From contig DGAG01000010.1 of the NCBI GenBank assembly GCA_002382325.1, positions 1 through 64,000 on the forward strand: a stretch of 64,000 bases of DNA, given 5' to 3'. How positions within the stretch are numbered: position 1 is the first letter of the stretch; every line of letters begins with the position of its first letter. The stretch comes from Epsilonproteobacteria bacterium UBA4036. Its GTDB lineage: Bacteria > Campylobacterota > Campylobacteria > Campylobacterales > Arcobacteraceae. Positions 43,591 through 52,173 of this stretch are shown here, one piece after another. The notes beneath the pieces were generated by a model that made no database searches, had not been told where the DNA came from, and saw nothing but the letters and a program-made list of their open reading frames with translations. The position numbers and the translations under genes were made by a program.

Positions 43591-44862
43591 TTACACTTGA
43601 GTAAAAGCGTCTAGGGGATTGGTTTTAGCAATTTGTGTATATTTATTGGCTGCCATAATACAGTTCATTAGAAACAAAATATTAGAGATAATAAACAACA
43701 ATGCAGCAATAATCACAAAGAAATTACTTAAAAAAGGAGAAATCATAAAGAAAAAAACCGATGCCGTATAGATAAAAAAATGCAATTTAATCATATCTTC
43801 ATTGATCATCTCTCGCATGGTGGGAATAATCATATGCCCTTTGGAATTAAGATGAAACCATGCCAAAAAAGGAATAATTTTATAAATCATTCCTTGAAGC
43901 AAAGAGTATAAAAATCCCAAGCCAAACATAATTGCCAACAAGAAGTAAGAGTCTTGAGGAACAAAAAGCCAATTGAGCATAGAAAGCAATAAAAAAGTTA
44001 AAGAGAGTTTCCAATACCATAACGTTACATCAAAAACGGGTCGTCGTCTTTTATTTAAACTGTTCAGTCCATGAACACAAAAAAGAACAAAGAAAACTGA
44101 AAACAGAACCTTTAAGACATAGGTATCAAGTTCTAAAAAAAGAAACATTCCAAATACTACCAATACGGTTAAGACAAAAAGAGGAATCTTGTTTTGTATA
44201 AATTTAGGAAAATCCAATGCCACATAAAACATGGGAATAACCTGAAAGGAAACTCCCATAATTAAAATAGTGGCAAACCCAAAAAGTCCAAACAAGATAT
44301 GTAAATACATAAAGTTATAGTGTAAACTTCCGATTTCATTTGAGATATGAGAATAGGCTAAATAAAGTCCTAACATTGATGTAATAATTCCTGCAACAGT
44401 AAAGAGTTTCATGGCATTAACCGTAGAAGTTAAGAATTTTACTTTAAAAATTAAATACGCTAACACGGCAAAAAAAGTCAAAAAAGCAATGGCTAACAAA
44501 CTTGCGCCCACATGCAATAAGGCTTTAATTTCAAAAATAAAACTGGCACTAAAAAACAGCGTTCCCAACGTTAAAGACGTATGAACCACATTGGCAAATA
44601 GCACAGGTTTTTTTATCACTGCTCCTGCTAAAACAGGCATCATTTGTTGCATGGCACCAAAAATTATCATACTTAATATTCCTAAAGTAAACAGATGAAT
44701 TCCTCCAATAGCAACCGATGAATATCGGTTAATGAGTAAATCTGTAGGAAAAAAGAAAAAAAGTAAGCCCAAAGCAATACCAAATAAAGGTGCCGTGATA
44801 AAAAATCGAAACGGCACACTAATAGGCGGTGCTTGGTCTAATGACAATCCTTGGTTAAACAT
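43591..44862 (-). CDS. NnrS/heme-copper oxidase subunit I-like membrane protein
   Basis: A 423-aa protein with about 12 membrane helices. Histidines in conserved-looking helix segments (GGIHLFTLGILSMIIFGAMQQMMPVLAG; MYLHILFGLFGFATILIMGVSFQVIPMFYV) resemble the NnrS and oxidase subunit I-like families thought to bind heme or copper in NO stress. It starts 2 bp after the hemerythrin gene on the same strand. A respiratory or NO-related role is inferred from fold and neighbour; no catalytic set is certain. Confidence 0.6.
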   Translation of the reverse strand: MFNQGLSLDQAPPISVPFRFFITAPLFGIALGLLFFFFPTDLLINRYSSVAIGGIHLFTLGILSMIIFGAMQQMMPVLAGAVIKKPVLFANVVHTSLTLGTLFFSASFIFEIKALLHVGASLLAIAFLTFFAVLAYLIFKVKFLTSTVNAMKLFTVAGIITSMLGLYLAYSHISNEIGSLHYNFMYLHILFGLFGFATILIMGVSFQVIPMFYVALDFPKFIQNKIPLFVLTVLVVFGMFLFLELDTYVLKVLFSVFFVLFCVHGLNSLNKRRRPVFDVTLWYWKLSLTFLLLSMLNWLFVPQDSYFLLAIMFGLGFLYSLLQGMIYKIIPFLAWFHLNSKGHMIIPTMREMINEDMIKLHFFIYTASVFFFMISPFLSNFFVIIAALLFIISNILFLMNCIMAANKYTQIAKTNPLDAFTQV

Positions 44863-44864
44863 AC

Positions 44865-45308
44865 TTATCTTTCTAGCTCTTTCATTTTTTGAACCACTTG
44901 TGCACTTGAAGCACCTAAATGATTATCTGCCATGGCATATAACATTTGTTCTTCTTTCATGTTGTGTTGTTGAATAATCATCATTAATGATTCAGATAAA
45001 CCAAAAAAATGATTCTTATTTTTCTCATCCAAATCTTTTTTCATTTGCTCAACAACATTTCTCATTTGTTCGTGTTCCATTCGCATCATTGCAGTTGGAC
45101 CCCCCATCATCCCTGTTTGTTGCTCAAAAGCAGGGAACATCACTTGTTCTTCCATATTAAAGTGGTGTTCTAAATCCCCACGGAACTCTTCAAACTTTTT
45201 ATTGGCATTTGCCCAGTTTTCAGACGCCACTTCATTTTCCATTTGTGCAAAAACTTCATCACAGGCTCTGTGATCTTTTGTCAAAAATGAACTAATTGTT
45301 TCAGCCAT
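44865..45308 (-). CDS. hemerythrin-domain protein
   Basis: A 147-aa four-helix non-heme di-iron protein. Ligand-type motifs are KDHRACDEVF near 12, HHFNMEEQVMFP near 51 (H-x3-E type), RMEHEQM near 76 and QQHNMKEEQMLY near 113. The close match to the HHE/DNRLRE group suggests a role in O2/NO sensing or iron-sulfur repair. It is followed after 2 bp by the NnrS-like gene, which strengthens a nitrosative-stress link. Confidence 0.85.
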   Translation of the reverse strand: MAETISSFLTKDHRACDEVFAQMENEVASENWANANKKFEEFRGDLEHHFNMEEQVMFPAFEQQTGMMGGPTAMMRMEHEQMRNVVEQMKKDLDEKNKNHFFGLSESLMMIIQQHNMKEEQMLYAMADNHLGASSAQVVQKMKELER

Positions 45309-45388
45309 AACATTTCCTTACAATAATTTCTTGATTTCAAAAAATTATACAAAAAATATTTTCTGATTTTCTAGATTCAAATCAATAA

Positions 45389-45418
45389 AAAAGGGAGAAT
45401 TTTCCAATTCTCCCTTTT
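45389..45418 (-). terminator. nifSU operon terminator
   Basis: A perfect 13-bp inverted repeat AAAAGGGAGAATT / AATTCTCCCTTTT with a 4-base loop lies 18 bp downstream of the nifU stop. Read on the minus strand, the stem is followed by a T-run, so it is a strong intrinsic terminator for nifS-nifU. Confidence 0.85.
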
Positions 45419-45435
45419 CGTTTTATACCCCTTAC

Positions 45436-46416
45436 TTAAATGGGTAAAATACGAATGTTTTCATCCACTTTTTGTTTTAAAATGGACTCCATGGCATACA
45501 ATGTTCCTGTACTTCCTGAAGCACATCCTGAACACGCACCTAAATATCGAATGTAGACATCATAGTGTGGCATATTTTCTTTAATATCAATAATTTCCAT
45601 ATTTCCACCGTCCATAATTAACATAGGTCGGATATCCGTATCAAGAACCTCATCTAAAGCTTTAATTCTTTGCACAATGGTCATTTTGTCAAAAGATGAA
45701 CGACCCTCAGCACTCGCATCGGCTGCCTCTTTTAATCTCTCTTGCTCCATTTGGGCTCTGGTATCGGCTAAAATATCAACCAAATAGATGTCTTTCTCTT
45801 CATGTCCACCCGGTCGGATACACGATTTACAAAATGCCCCTGCTTTGGTGTAGTCTGTAATTTGCTCTACTGTTTTTAAGTCATTTAATCGTATGACTTC
45901 TTGAATGGTAGCCAATGAAACTCGGGCACATTCACACACAATTTTTTCTGTTTCAAAGCTTTCCATATCAACCCCTTTGTACTGGGCTGCTGCTTTTTTA
46001 ATTACATCATATGCCATAACAGAACAGTGCATTTTTTGAGGAGGAACGGCTGGGATATCAGGATGGTCTCGTAAGGCATGTTCCACATCAATATTGGTAA
46101 TTTTAACCGCTTCATCCACGGTTTTGCCAATACATAACTCCGCCATAACATCCGAAGAAGCAATGGCTGTACCACAACCAAATGATTTGAATTTTGAGTC
46201 TAAAATCAGATCGGTTTTTTCATCAACCACCCAATAAAGTCTTACGGCATCGCCACATGACTCTGCACCAAAATCTGCCACAATAAGTTTCCCACCTGCA
46301 CGTGCTGCCATCTCTTCTGTAATTTCACCTTGATGAGTGGGATCATCCATTCTTCTTATAACTTGATTTGAGTATTCATCCCAAATTGAACCGCTAATTA
46401 AATCACCTTTAGCCAT
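45436..46416 (-). CDS. nifU: NifU-type Fe-S cluster scaffold
   Basis: A 326-aa three-domain scaffold. N-terminal IscU-like domain with Cys in AESCGDAVRLYW, FGCGTAIASSD and KMHCSVMAYD; central BFD-like [2Fe-2S] domain with IVCECARV and GAFCKSCIRPGG; C-terminal Nfu domain with GACSGCASGSTGTL. In Campylobacterota this NifU/NifS pair is the general Fe-S assembly system and does not imply nitrogen fixation. It lies 24 bp after nifS. Confidence 0.93.
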   Translation of the reverse strand: MAKGDLISGSIWDEYSNQVIRRMDDPTHQGEITEEMAARAGGKLIVADFGAESCGDAVRLYWVVDEKTDLILDSKFKSFGCGTAIASSDVMAELCIGKTVDEAVKITNIDVEHALRDHPDIPAVPPQKMHCSVMAYDVIKKAAAQYKGVDMESFETEKIVCECARVSLATIQEVIRLNDLKTVEQITDYTKAGAFCKSCIRPGGHEEKDIYLVDILADTRAQMEQERLKEAADASAEGRSSFDKMTIVQRIKALDEVLDTDIRPMLIMDGGNMEIIDIKENMPHYDVYIRYLGACSGCASGSTGTLYAMESILKQKVDENIRILPI

Positions 46417-46440
46417 AATAATTCCTTTTTTCTTTTTTTC

Positions 46441-47631
46441 TTATAATTGTGATTTGTGATCTTTAGGCGTATACGCATAAGAACTTGAAATGGTTCTTAA
46501 TCGTTTTACTGCATTTTTAATCACTTCGATTGCATAATCTATTTGTTCTTCTGTATTAAACCTGCTTAAACTAAATCTTACCCCTGTATGGGCTAATTCA
46601 CTGTCACTTCCAAATGCATTCATAACCGGATTGGCTTCCAAATCTTCACTGGCACAGGCACTTCCTGTACTTGCTCCAATGGTTTTTTGGTTCATATCCC
46701 AAAGCATTGATTCTCCTTCAACACCTCGAATTGAAATCAACGTGGTATTGGGTGTTCGATTTTCTTTACCACCAATAACAATGGTTTCAGGCAGTTCTAA
46801 AATAGCATCTTCAAGCTTATCTCGCAGTCGTTTTACTTCGGTATTTTCAAACTCTAAATGTTCAACAGCTAATTTCATAGCAACGCCCATTCCTACCATT
46901 GAAGCCACATCAACTGTACCTGCTCGATGTCCGCCCATTTGTTCACCGCCATGCAATAAAGGGGTCAATTCATACCCTTTTTTTACATACAAACCACCTA
47001 CACCTTTAGGTCCATGAAATTTATGGGCTGAAAAAGAGAGATACGTTACATTACACGCTTGGACATCCACTGCAATTTTTCCAATGGCTTGTGTGGCGTC
47101 GGTGTGAAAAGGAACCCCTTTTTCTTTACAAATAGCACCAATTTCTTTAATGGGGAAAATTTTTCCTGTTTCATTGTTTGCCCACATAATCGAAACCAAT
47201 GCCGTATCATCACTGATAAAATCTCTTACGGTATGAGCTTCAATAATACCCTCTTCATTAACAGGTAAATACGTTACACTTACCCCTTGAGCTTCCAAAA
47301 ATTTGCACACAGCTGTAATTGAAGGGTGTTCTACTTCACTGGTGATAATATGATTTTTACTGCCATTAAGAATTTGATCAATCCAAATACCTTTTAAAAC
47401 AGTGTTATTACTCTCTGTGGCATTAGCAGTAATAATAATATCATCTTCGTCTGCTGCATTAATACCTTCATACAAATAGTTTAAGGCTTCAACCATTTTT
47501 GGGTGAGTTCCTGCACCAAACTTGTGCAACGAGTTGGGATTTCCATAAAGTGTACAAAAAAACGGTTCCATGGCTTTAAAAACTTTTGGATCGACCATTG
47601 TTGTTGCATTGTTGTCTAAATATACTTCCAT
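46441..47631 (-). CDS. nifS: cysteine desulfurase NifS
   Basis: A 396-aa PLP enzyme supplying sulfur for cluster assembly. VYLDNNATTMVDPKV N-terminus, PLP Lys in FSAHKFHGPKGVGGLYV near 206, and the active-site Cys loop ASTGSACASEDLE near 328. Class I NifS/IscS type. First gene of nifS-nifU. Confidence 0.94.
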   Translation of the reverse strand: MEVYLDNNATTMVDPKVFKAMEPFFCTLYGNPNSLHKFGAGTHPKMVEALNYLYEGINAADEDDIIITANATESNNTVLKGIWIDQILNGSKNHIITSEVEHPSITAVCKFLEAQGVSVTYLPVNEEGIIEAHTVRDFISDDTALVSIMWANNETGKIFPIKEIGAICKEKGVPFHTDATQAIGKIAVDVQACNVTYLSFSAHKFHGPKGVGGLYVKKGYELTPLLHGGEQMGGHRAGTVDVASMVGMGVAMKLAVEHLEFENTEVKRLRDKLEDAILELPETIVIGGKENRTPNTTLISIRGVEGESMLWDMNQKTIGASTGSACASEDLEANPVMNAFGSDSELAHTGVRFSLSRFNTEEQIDYAIEVIKNAVKRLRTISSSYAYTPKDHKSQL

Positions 47632-47650
47632 TTTGTTTCCTATTTTAAAG

Positions 47651-47664
47651 TGTAAATTTTTACA
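47651..47664. promoter_or_regulatory. palindrome upstream of nifS
   Basis: TGTAAA-TT-TTTACA, an inverted repeat with a second TTTACA immediately after it, lies 20-33 bp upstream of the nifS ATG. It could be an operator for a cluster-sensing or redox regulator. The match to a known regulator is not clear. Confidence 0.35.
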
Positions 47665-47750
47665 TTTACATCAATTTTAGTAATTTATTTTGACATTTTA
47701 GTGCAAATAGGATAAAAATTGTCTTAATTAGAATCTTTAATTAAAAAATT

Positions 47751-48344
47751 CTAAAAAAAGAGCCGAATTATCATCCCAAGAGCAAATAAACAAAAAACCA
47801 CTGCTGAAATTAATGCAATTTTTGAATACATGTGTTGCGAAATGAGATGCTTTGTTCTATATATAAAATAGGGCATCAGCGTTATCCAAAGAAATATTGC
47901 AAAAAGCATTCCACTGATAATATACATTGGATTACTTTTGCTCAGACTTAATGTCGCCACACTCAACCAAAAAACTACCGTATATGGGCTTAATAACGTT
48001 AAAGCATACCCTTTTAAATAGTGTTTAAGTAAAGAGCTTTTAACATGGGCATCCATCTTTTTAATTTTCTCATTACGATTTTTATAAATGATATATGCCA
48101 TATAAAATAAAAACATCGAACCCAATAAAGATAAGCCATTTAAAAGAGCTTGATGATTAAAATAGGTACTTAATCCAAACAATATAAGCAACAAATAAGT
48201 GGCATCGGCACTCATCGCACCAAATCCCACACTCACACCATTTTTATACACTTTAAGTGCTTCATTCATAATAAGCAAATTAATGGGTCCAAGAGGAACA
48301 GCTGCCGTTAAACCCAATAACATACCTTGCAAAAAATCCATCAT
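47751..48344 (-). CDS. LysE-family exporter
   Basis: A 197-aa membrane protein with about six helices. The N-terminus FLQGMLLGLTAAVPLGPINLLIMNEAL has the LysE/RhtB signature (G-x-x-x-G-P-x-x). Substrates in this family are amino acids or similar small molecules; the specific one is unknown. Either of two adjacent Met codons may start it. Confidence 0.82.
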   Translation of the reverse strand: MMDFLQGMLLGLTAAVPLGPINLLIMNEALKVYKNGVSVGFGAMSADATYLLLILFGLSTYFNHQALLNGLSLLGSMFLFYMAYIIYKNRNEKIKKMDAHVKSSLLKHYLKGYALTLLSPYTVVFWLSVATLSLSKSNPMYIISGMLFAIFLWITLMPYFIYRTKHLISQHMYSKIALISAVVFCLFALGMIIRLFF

Positions 48345-48489
48345 ACAGTTTTTATTCCTTAAAAAAATATTATACTCAAATTTCTCTAAAAAACAGGCTT
48401 CAAAGGATTACTTCAAAGGCTTAACCTTGCTTTAAATAAAATAATGCAACAATAAAATAATTTAGCAAGACCCCTTAAGGAGGTTTGTA

Positions 48490-48708
48490 GTGAAAAAAGA
48501 TAATTATAAATATGTGGGTTATGCCATTATAGGGATTGTTTTAATTGTGGGTGCAGTCATTGCTCCTAACAGTAATATTTTTTCAAAACAAAAAATGGAA
48601 AGCAGTGCATTTGGTGGGTATAAGTTGCCTGATAAAGATTCACAAACATCTTCTTTACCGCCGAGTGTTGAGTGGCATGAGCCTAATTTTATGGAAAAAA
48701 AGAAATAA
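48490..48708 (+). CDS. hypothetical 72-aa single-span protein
   Basis: GTG start with a strong RBS (AAGGAGGTTT). One helix at about 8-25 (YVGYAIIGIVLIVGAVIA) anchors a short, Pro- and Ser-containing tail ending HEPNFMEKKK. Not recognised. A 50-aa membrane peptide gene follows 18 bp later on the same strand, so the two probably form a small operon. Confidence 0.6.
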   Translation: MKKDNYKYVGYAIIGIVLIVGAVIAPNSNIFSKQKMESSAFGGYKLPDKDSQTSSLPPSVEWHEPNFMEKKK

Positions 48709-48726
48709 TATTTTAAAGAGAACTCT

Positions 48727-48879
48727 ATGGACTTTTTAATTTTTGTTTTTCAACTGTTTATTGCAGCGATTGTGATTGTTTTAATCTATCAAACACTTAA
48801 ATATACGCATACTATGTGGCGTTTTAAAAACAGAAAAAAAGACGGAAGTGAAGATAAAGATTTTAAATATTTTGATTAA
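48727..48879 (+). CDS. 50-aa predicted membrane peptide
   Basis: Single N-terminal helix (FLIFVFQLFIAAIVIVLIY) followed by a charged tail (MWRFKNRKKDGSEDKDFKYFD). Start ATG follows AAAGAGAACTCT. It lies directly after the 72-aa gene and directly before a long perfect palindrome. Function unknown. Confidence 0.55.
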   Translation: MDFLIFVFQLFIAAIVIVLIYQTLKYTHTMWRFKNRKKDGSEDKDFKYFD

Positions 48880-48880
48880 A

Positions 48881-48911
48881 AATTATAAAGAGGAAATTCC
48901 TCTTTATAATT
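48881..48911. terminator. bidirectional terminator palindrome
   Basis: A perfect 31-bp palindrome: AATTATAAAGAGGAA, one central A, then its exact complement. It fills the gap between two convergent genes and touches the fumarase stop. A/T ends can serve as U-tract on either strand, so it should terminate both directions. Confidence 0.75.
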
Positions 48912-50400
48912 AAATGGTTCTCCATTTTGCAGGCCCTGTTGTATGAATAGAATTTCCTTGGGTATCAACAGCCACAGTTACTGGCATATCTTCTACTTCA
49001 AATTCGTAAATCGCTTCCATACCAATCTCTTCAAATGCTAAAACTTTTGCAGACTTAATTGATTGAGAAATCAAATATGCAGCCCCACCTGTAGCAATTA
49101 AGTAAATAGATTTGTACTCTTTAATTAAATCAATCGTAGGTTGTTTTCTTTCAGCTTTACCAATCATTCCCATGATTCCAATTTCCATCATGTCTTTAGT
49201 AAATTTATCCATTCTTGTAGATGTTGTTGGTCCCGCAGGTCCTACTGCTTCATCTCTTACAGGATCAACTGGTCCGACATAATAAATAAATCGGTCTTTT
49301 AAGTCCACTCCATTTGGAAGTGGTTTACCTGCATTTTTGTATTCAACAATTTTTTTATGAGCAGCATCACGTGCAGTTAAAATTTTTCCAGAAATTAATA
49401 ATGTATCTCCTGATTTAAATTGAGATAAATTCTCTTTGGTTAAATCTTCAATTTTTACTCTTTTAATGGTATCCATTGGTAATTCAATATTTGGCCAAAT
49501 GTCTAAAGATGGTTTTTTAAATACAGCTGGTCCATTGCCTTTTAATTTAAAGTGAATGTGTCGTGTTGCTGCACAGTTTGGAATCATAGCAACAGGAAGT
49601 GATGCTGCATGACAAGGATAATCTAAAATTTTAACATCTAAAACCGTTGTTAACCCCCCAAGACCTTGTGCTCCAATTCCAATTTTATTGATGTCTTCAT
49701 ACAATTTAAGTCTTAACTCTTCAATGGCATTTTGAGGACCTCGCAGCTTTAATTCATGGATATCAACATGCCCCATTAAAGACTCTTTGGCAAGCAACAT
49801 TGCTTTTTCTGGGTTTCCACCAATACCAATCCCTAAAATTCCAGGAGGACACCAACCAGCACCCATCTCTCTGGCATTTGCCATAACCCAGTCATAAATC
49901 GAATCACTTGGATTTAATACTGCAAATTTTGATTTATTTTCACTTCCGCCCCCTTTGGCAGCGACAGTAATATCTAATTCATCAGAGTTATCAACGGTTA
50001 CATGAATAACAGCCGGTGTGTTGTTTTTTGTATTGATTCGCTTACCTGCAGGATCGGCAACAACTGAATATCTTAATGTGTTATCTGGATCCGTATATCC
50101 TTTTGCAACCCCTTCATTGAGTAAATCAACCAACTCTTTTTTAATGTCTAAATTGGCATTGAGCCCTACTTTAACAAAAATATTAACACTTCCTGTATCT
50201 TGGCATAAAGGTCTGTGACCCATTGCACACATTTTAGAGTTAATTAAAATTTGTCCAATGGCATTTTTAGCCGCTTCTGATTTTTCACTTTCATACGCTT
50301 CAACCATTCCTTTGACAAAATCTTCTGGATGGTAAAATGAAATATATTGACAGGCATCAGCGATGCTGTCTATAATATCTTGTTCTGTAATTTTTCCCAT
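48910..50400 (-). CDS. class I fumarate hydratase
   Basis: A 496-aa Fe-S fumarase with alpha and beta domains in one chain. Cluster Cys candidates are in GHRPLCQDTGSV, GWCPPGILGIGIGG and IPNCAATRHIHF; the beta part has GKILTARDAAHKK, YYVGPVDPVRDEAVGPAGPTTSTRMDKF and IGKAERK. I start at MGKITEQD (50400), preceded by AAAGGTATCAA, and not at an upstream in-frame Met that would add 36 non-homologous-looking residues. Some family members act on tartrate or mesaconate, but fumarate in the TCA cycle is most likely. Confidence 0.9.
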   Translation of the reverse strand: MGKITEQDIIDSIADACQYISFYHPEDFVKGMVEAYESEKSEAAKNAIGQILINSKMCAMGHRPLCQDTGSVNIFVKVGLNANLDIKKELVDLLNEGVAKGYTDPDNTLRYSVVADPAGKRINTKNNTPAVIHVTVDNSDELDITVAAKGGGSENKSKFAVLNPSDSIYDWVMANAREMGAGWCPPGILGIGIGGNPEKAMLLAKESLMGHVDIHELKLRGPQNAIEELRLKLYEDINKIGIGAQGLGGLTTVLDVKILDYPCHAASLPVAMIPNCAATRHIHFKLKGNGPAVFKKPSLDIWPNIELPMDTIKRVKIEDLTKENLSQFKSGDTLLISGKILTARDAAHKKIVEYKNAGKPLPNGVDLKDRFIYYVGPVDPVRDEAVGPAGPTTSTRMDKFTKDMMEIGIMGMIGKAERKQPTIDLIKEYKSIYLIATGGAAYLISQSIKSAKVLAFEEIGMEAIYEFEVEDMPVTVAVDTQGNSIHTTGPAKWRTI

Positions 50401-50517
50401 TTGATACCTTTTATGTTTAATTTTTATACGCAAGATTATAGCAAAAACTTTATTAGGAAAGAAAAAGCCGTACGCTTTATTTGAGTAAGAAAGTCCAAAA
50501 GGTAACAACTGTTAAAC

Positions 50518-50598
50518 GTGAGAAGTAAGAAGTAAGTAGTAAGTGGTCATATTTTTCATTCACCACTTACTGCTCACTTCTTACTATTTACTTCTTAA
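50518..50598. repeat. heptad inverted-repeat element G
   Basis: Left units GTGAGAA, GTAAGAA, GTAAGTA, GTAAGTG; loop; right units CATTCAC, CACTTAC, TGCTCAC, TTCTTAC, TATTTAC, TTCTTAA. It sits after the SMR gene and before the fumarase promoter, both on the minus strand: the only member not between convergent genes. The SMR stop TAA lies in the last unit. Confidence 0.85.
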
Positions 50599-50912
50599 GA
50601 AACCAACTTCAGCCCAATAATGGAGGCAATTAATGTCATAAGAAAAAATAATCGTAACAATGAAGCAGGTTCACTGTAAAAAAATATGCCTACGATAATC
50701 GTGCCAAAAGCACCAATACCTGTCCAAATGGCATAAGCGGTTCCTACAGGAATAGTTTGTGCCGCTTTATTTAAAAAATAGAAACTAAAAATGGCAAAAA
50801 AAACAAAGACTGCAGTAGGGGCAATTTTGGTAAAACCTTCAGTGAGTTTGAGCGTGGAGGCAAAGCCAATTTCTAAAACCCCTGCAATGATTAAATAAAC
50901 CCAACCCGACAT
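50595..50912 (-). CDS. SMR transporter, SugE/Gdx-like
   Basis: A 105-aa four-helix small multidrug resistance protein. The active Glu is in GVLEIGFA (about 14), and IPVGTAYAIWTGIGAFGT near 56-73 matches the SugE/Gdx subgroup, which exports guanidinium and some quaternary ammonium ions. It overlaps the TolC-like gene by one base and is the last gene of the efflux operon. Its presence with an RND system hints at cationic biocide substrates, which is inference. Confidence 0.85.
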   Translation of the reverse strand: MSGWVYLIIAGVLEIGFASTLKLTEGFTKIAPTAVFVFFAIFSFYFLNKAAQTIPVGTAYAIWTGIGAFGTIIVGIFFYSEPASLLRLFFLMTLIASIIGLKLVS

Positions 50913-52165
50913 TATTGATTGCTTTCAAGCACTCTTTGAAGAGTGGCTATGGCTAAAAATTTGTCGTAATATGCTGTATAAAAGTTTTGTTTGGCTTGGC
51001 TGAGTAAAAAATTGGCATCGATTAAATCTGAACTTTTTGAAATCCCTTGTATAAATCGATTGTTGACAATTTCATAATTGATATTGGCTTGTTGCAGTGC
51101 TTTAGAAGCACTTTCATAGTTTAATTTTGCCACATCCAACTCTTCTAACGCTTGTTCATACTGCAGTTGAATTTGCAATTTTATATTTTCAAGTTGTGCA
51201 TAAACTTGTTTTTTCTTTTGGGTATAGACAATAACTTCATTGACATCTTTTCCCCCTGCAAACAAATTCCATTTGGCTGTAACTTTAATCACTTCTTGGT
51301 CATCGGGATAACCTGTTTTTCCATCGAGTTTTTCACTTTCGCCATATTCAATACGACTCAATGAAGCATCAATACTGGGTAAAAAATTTCCCAATGCACT
51401 GTTTTTTTGTGCATTGTAGCTTTGCAATACCATTTTTAATGCTTGAACTTCACTGCGTTTTTCCAAAAAGTTATTTTCATGAAAATTAAAAGAGGCTTCT
51501 TCATACGATAACTCTTCAAGAACTTCATCAAAAGGCAAATGATTGCTTAAAATATTGTTTAAACTCAATCGTGCTACTTTCAAATCTTTTTGGGCACTTA
51601 ATAACCTCTGTCTGGCTTGAAGCATTTGAACTTCCACTTCCAATAAATCATTTCTGGCAATTAATCCTTGTTCAAATTTATGATACGCATCTTCGTATTG
51701 TTTATCAAAAAGCGCTAACGCATCTTTTTGAGTTTGAACATTTTTTTGCTCTTTTAAAATCGTCAAATATGCCACTTTGGTATTTAAAATAATGTCTTGT
51801 TTACTCGCCTCATAATTGTAAATTGAGGCTTTATAGTCATAATTTGTACCCAATAAAGAAGCCACATCAGAAAATCCATTAAATAAATTATACGAAACCG
51901 TAGCACTGCCAATGGAGTCATCATTGTTTTGATTGACAATCGTTTTATCGCGTCTTTCATACGAATATTCCAAATCAACACTGGGCAAAAAAGCGGAATA
52001 ACTTGAATTATCTAAGGCATTTTTTTCCTCTTTGATATACTCTTTTTCTTTGATTTCAAAATTATGCAACAAGGCCAACTCAATGCTTTGTTGCAAATTT
52101 ATGGCATGGGCTTGAATCAAACATCCCATCAAACCGATTATGCCTATGCTCTGTTTTATCATCAA
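50912..52165 (-). CDS. TolC-like outer-membrane efflux protein
   Basis: A 417-aa OEP-family protein with signal peptide (about 1-21) and two repeated halves of long helices and strands (LNLQQSIELALLHNFEIKEKE; SYNLFNGFSDVASLLG; KWNLFAGGKDVNEVIVY). It would form the trimeric outer-membrane duct for the RND pump encoded 8 bp upstream. Confidence 0.87.
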   Translation of the reverse strand: MMIKQSIGIIGLMGCLIQAHAINLQQSIELALLHNFEIKEKEYIKEEKNALDNSSYSAFLPSVDLEYSYERRDKTIVNQNNDDSIGSATVSYNLFNGFSDVASLLGTNYDYKASIYNYEASKQDIILNTKVAYLTILKEQKNVQTQKDALALFDKQYEDAYHKFEQGLIARNDLLEVEVQMLQARQRLLSAQKDLKVARLSLNNILSNHLPFDEVLEELSYEEASFNFHENNFLEKRSEVQALKMVLQSYNAQKNSALGNFLPSIDASLSRIEYGESEKLDGKTGYPDDQEVIKVTAKWNLFAGGKDVNEVIVYTQKKKQVYAQLENIKLQIQLQYEQALEELDVAKLNYESASKALQQANINYEIVNNRFIQGISKSSDLIDANFLLSQAKQNFYTAYYDKFLAIATLQRVLESNQ

Positions 52166-52173
52166 TTATCCTT

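Noticed and set aside
45436..47631. Nitrogen-fixation genes
   Set aside because: nifU and nifS are here without any nitrogenase genes; in this phylum the pair serves general Fe-S assembly.
48345..48489. CTTCAAAGG direct repeat near 48395-48420 as a mobile-element scar
   Set aside because: Two short copies only, with no inverted ends or transposase; chance level in AT-rich DNA.
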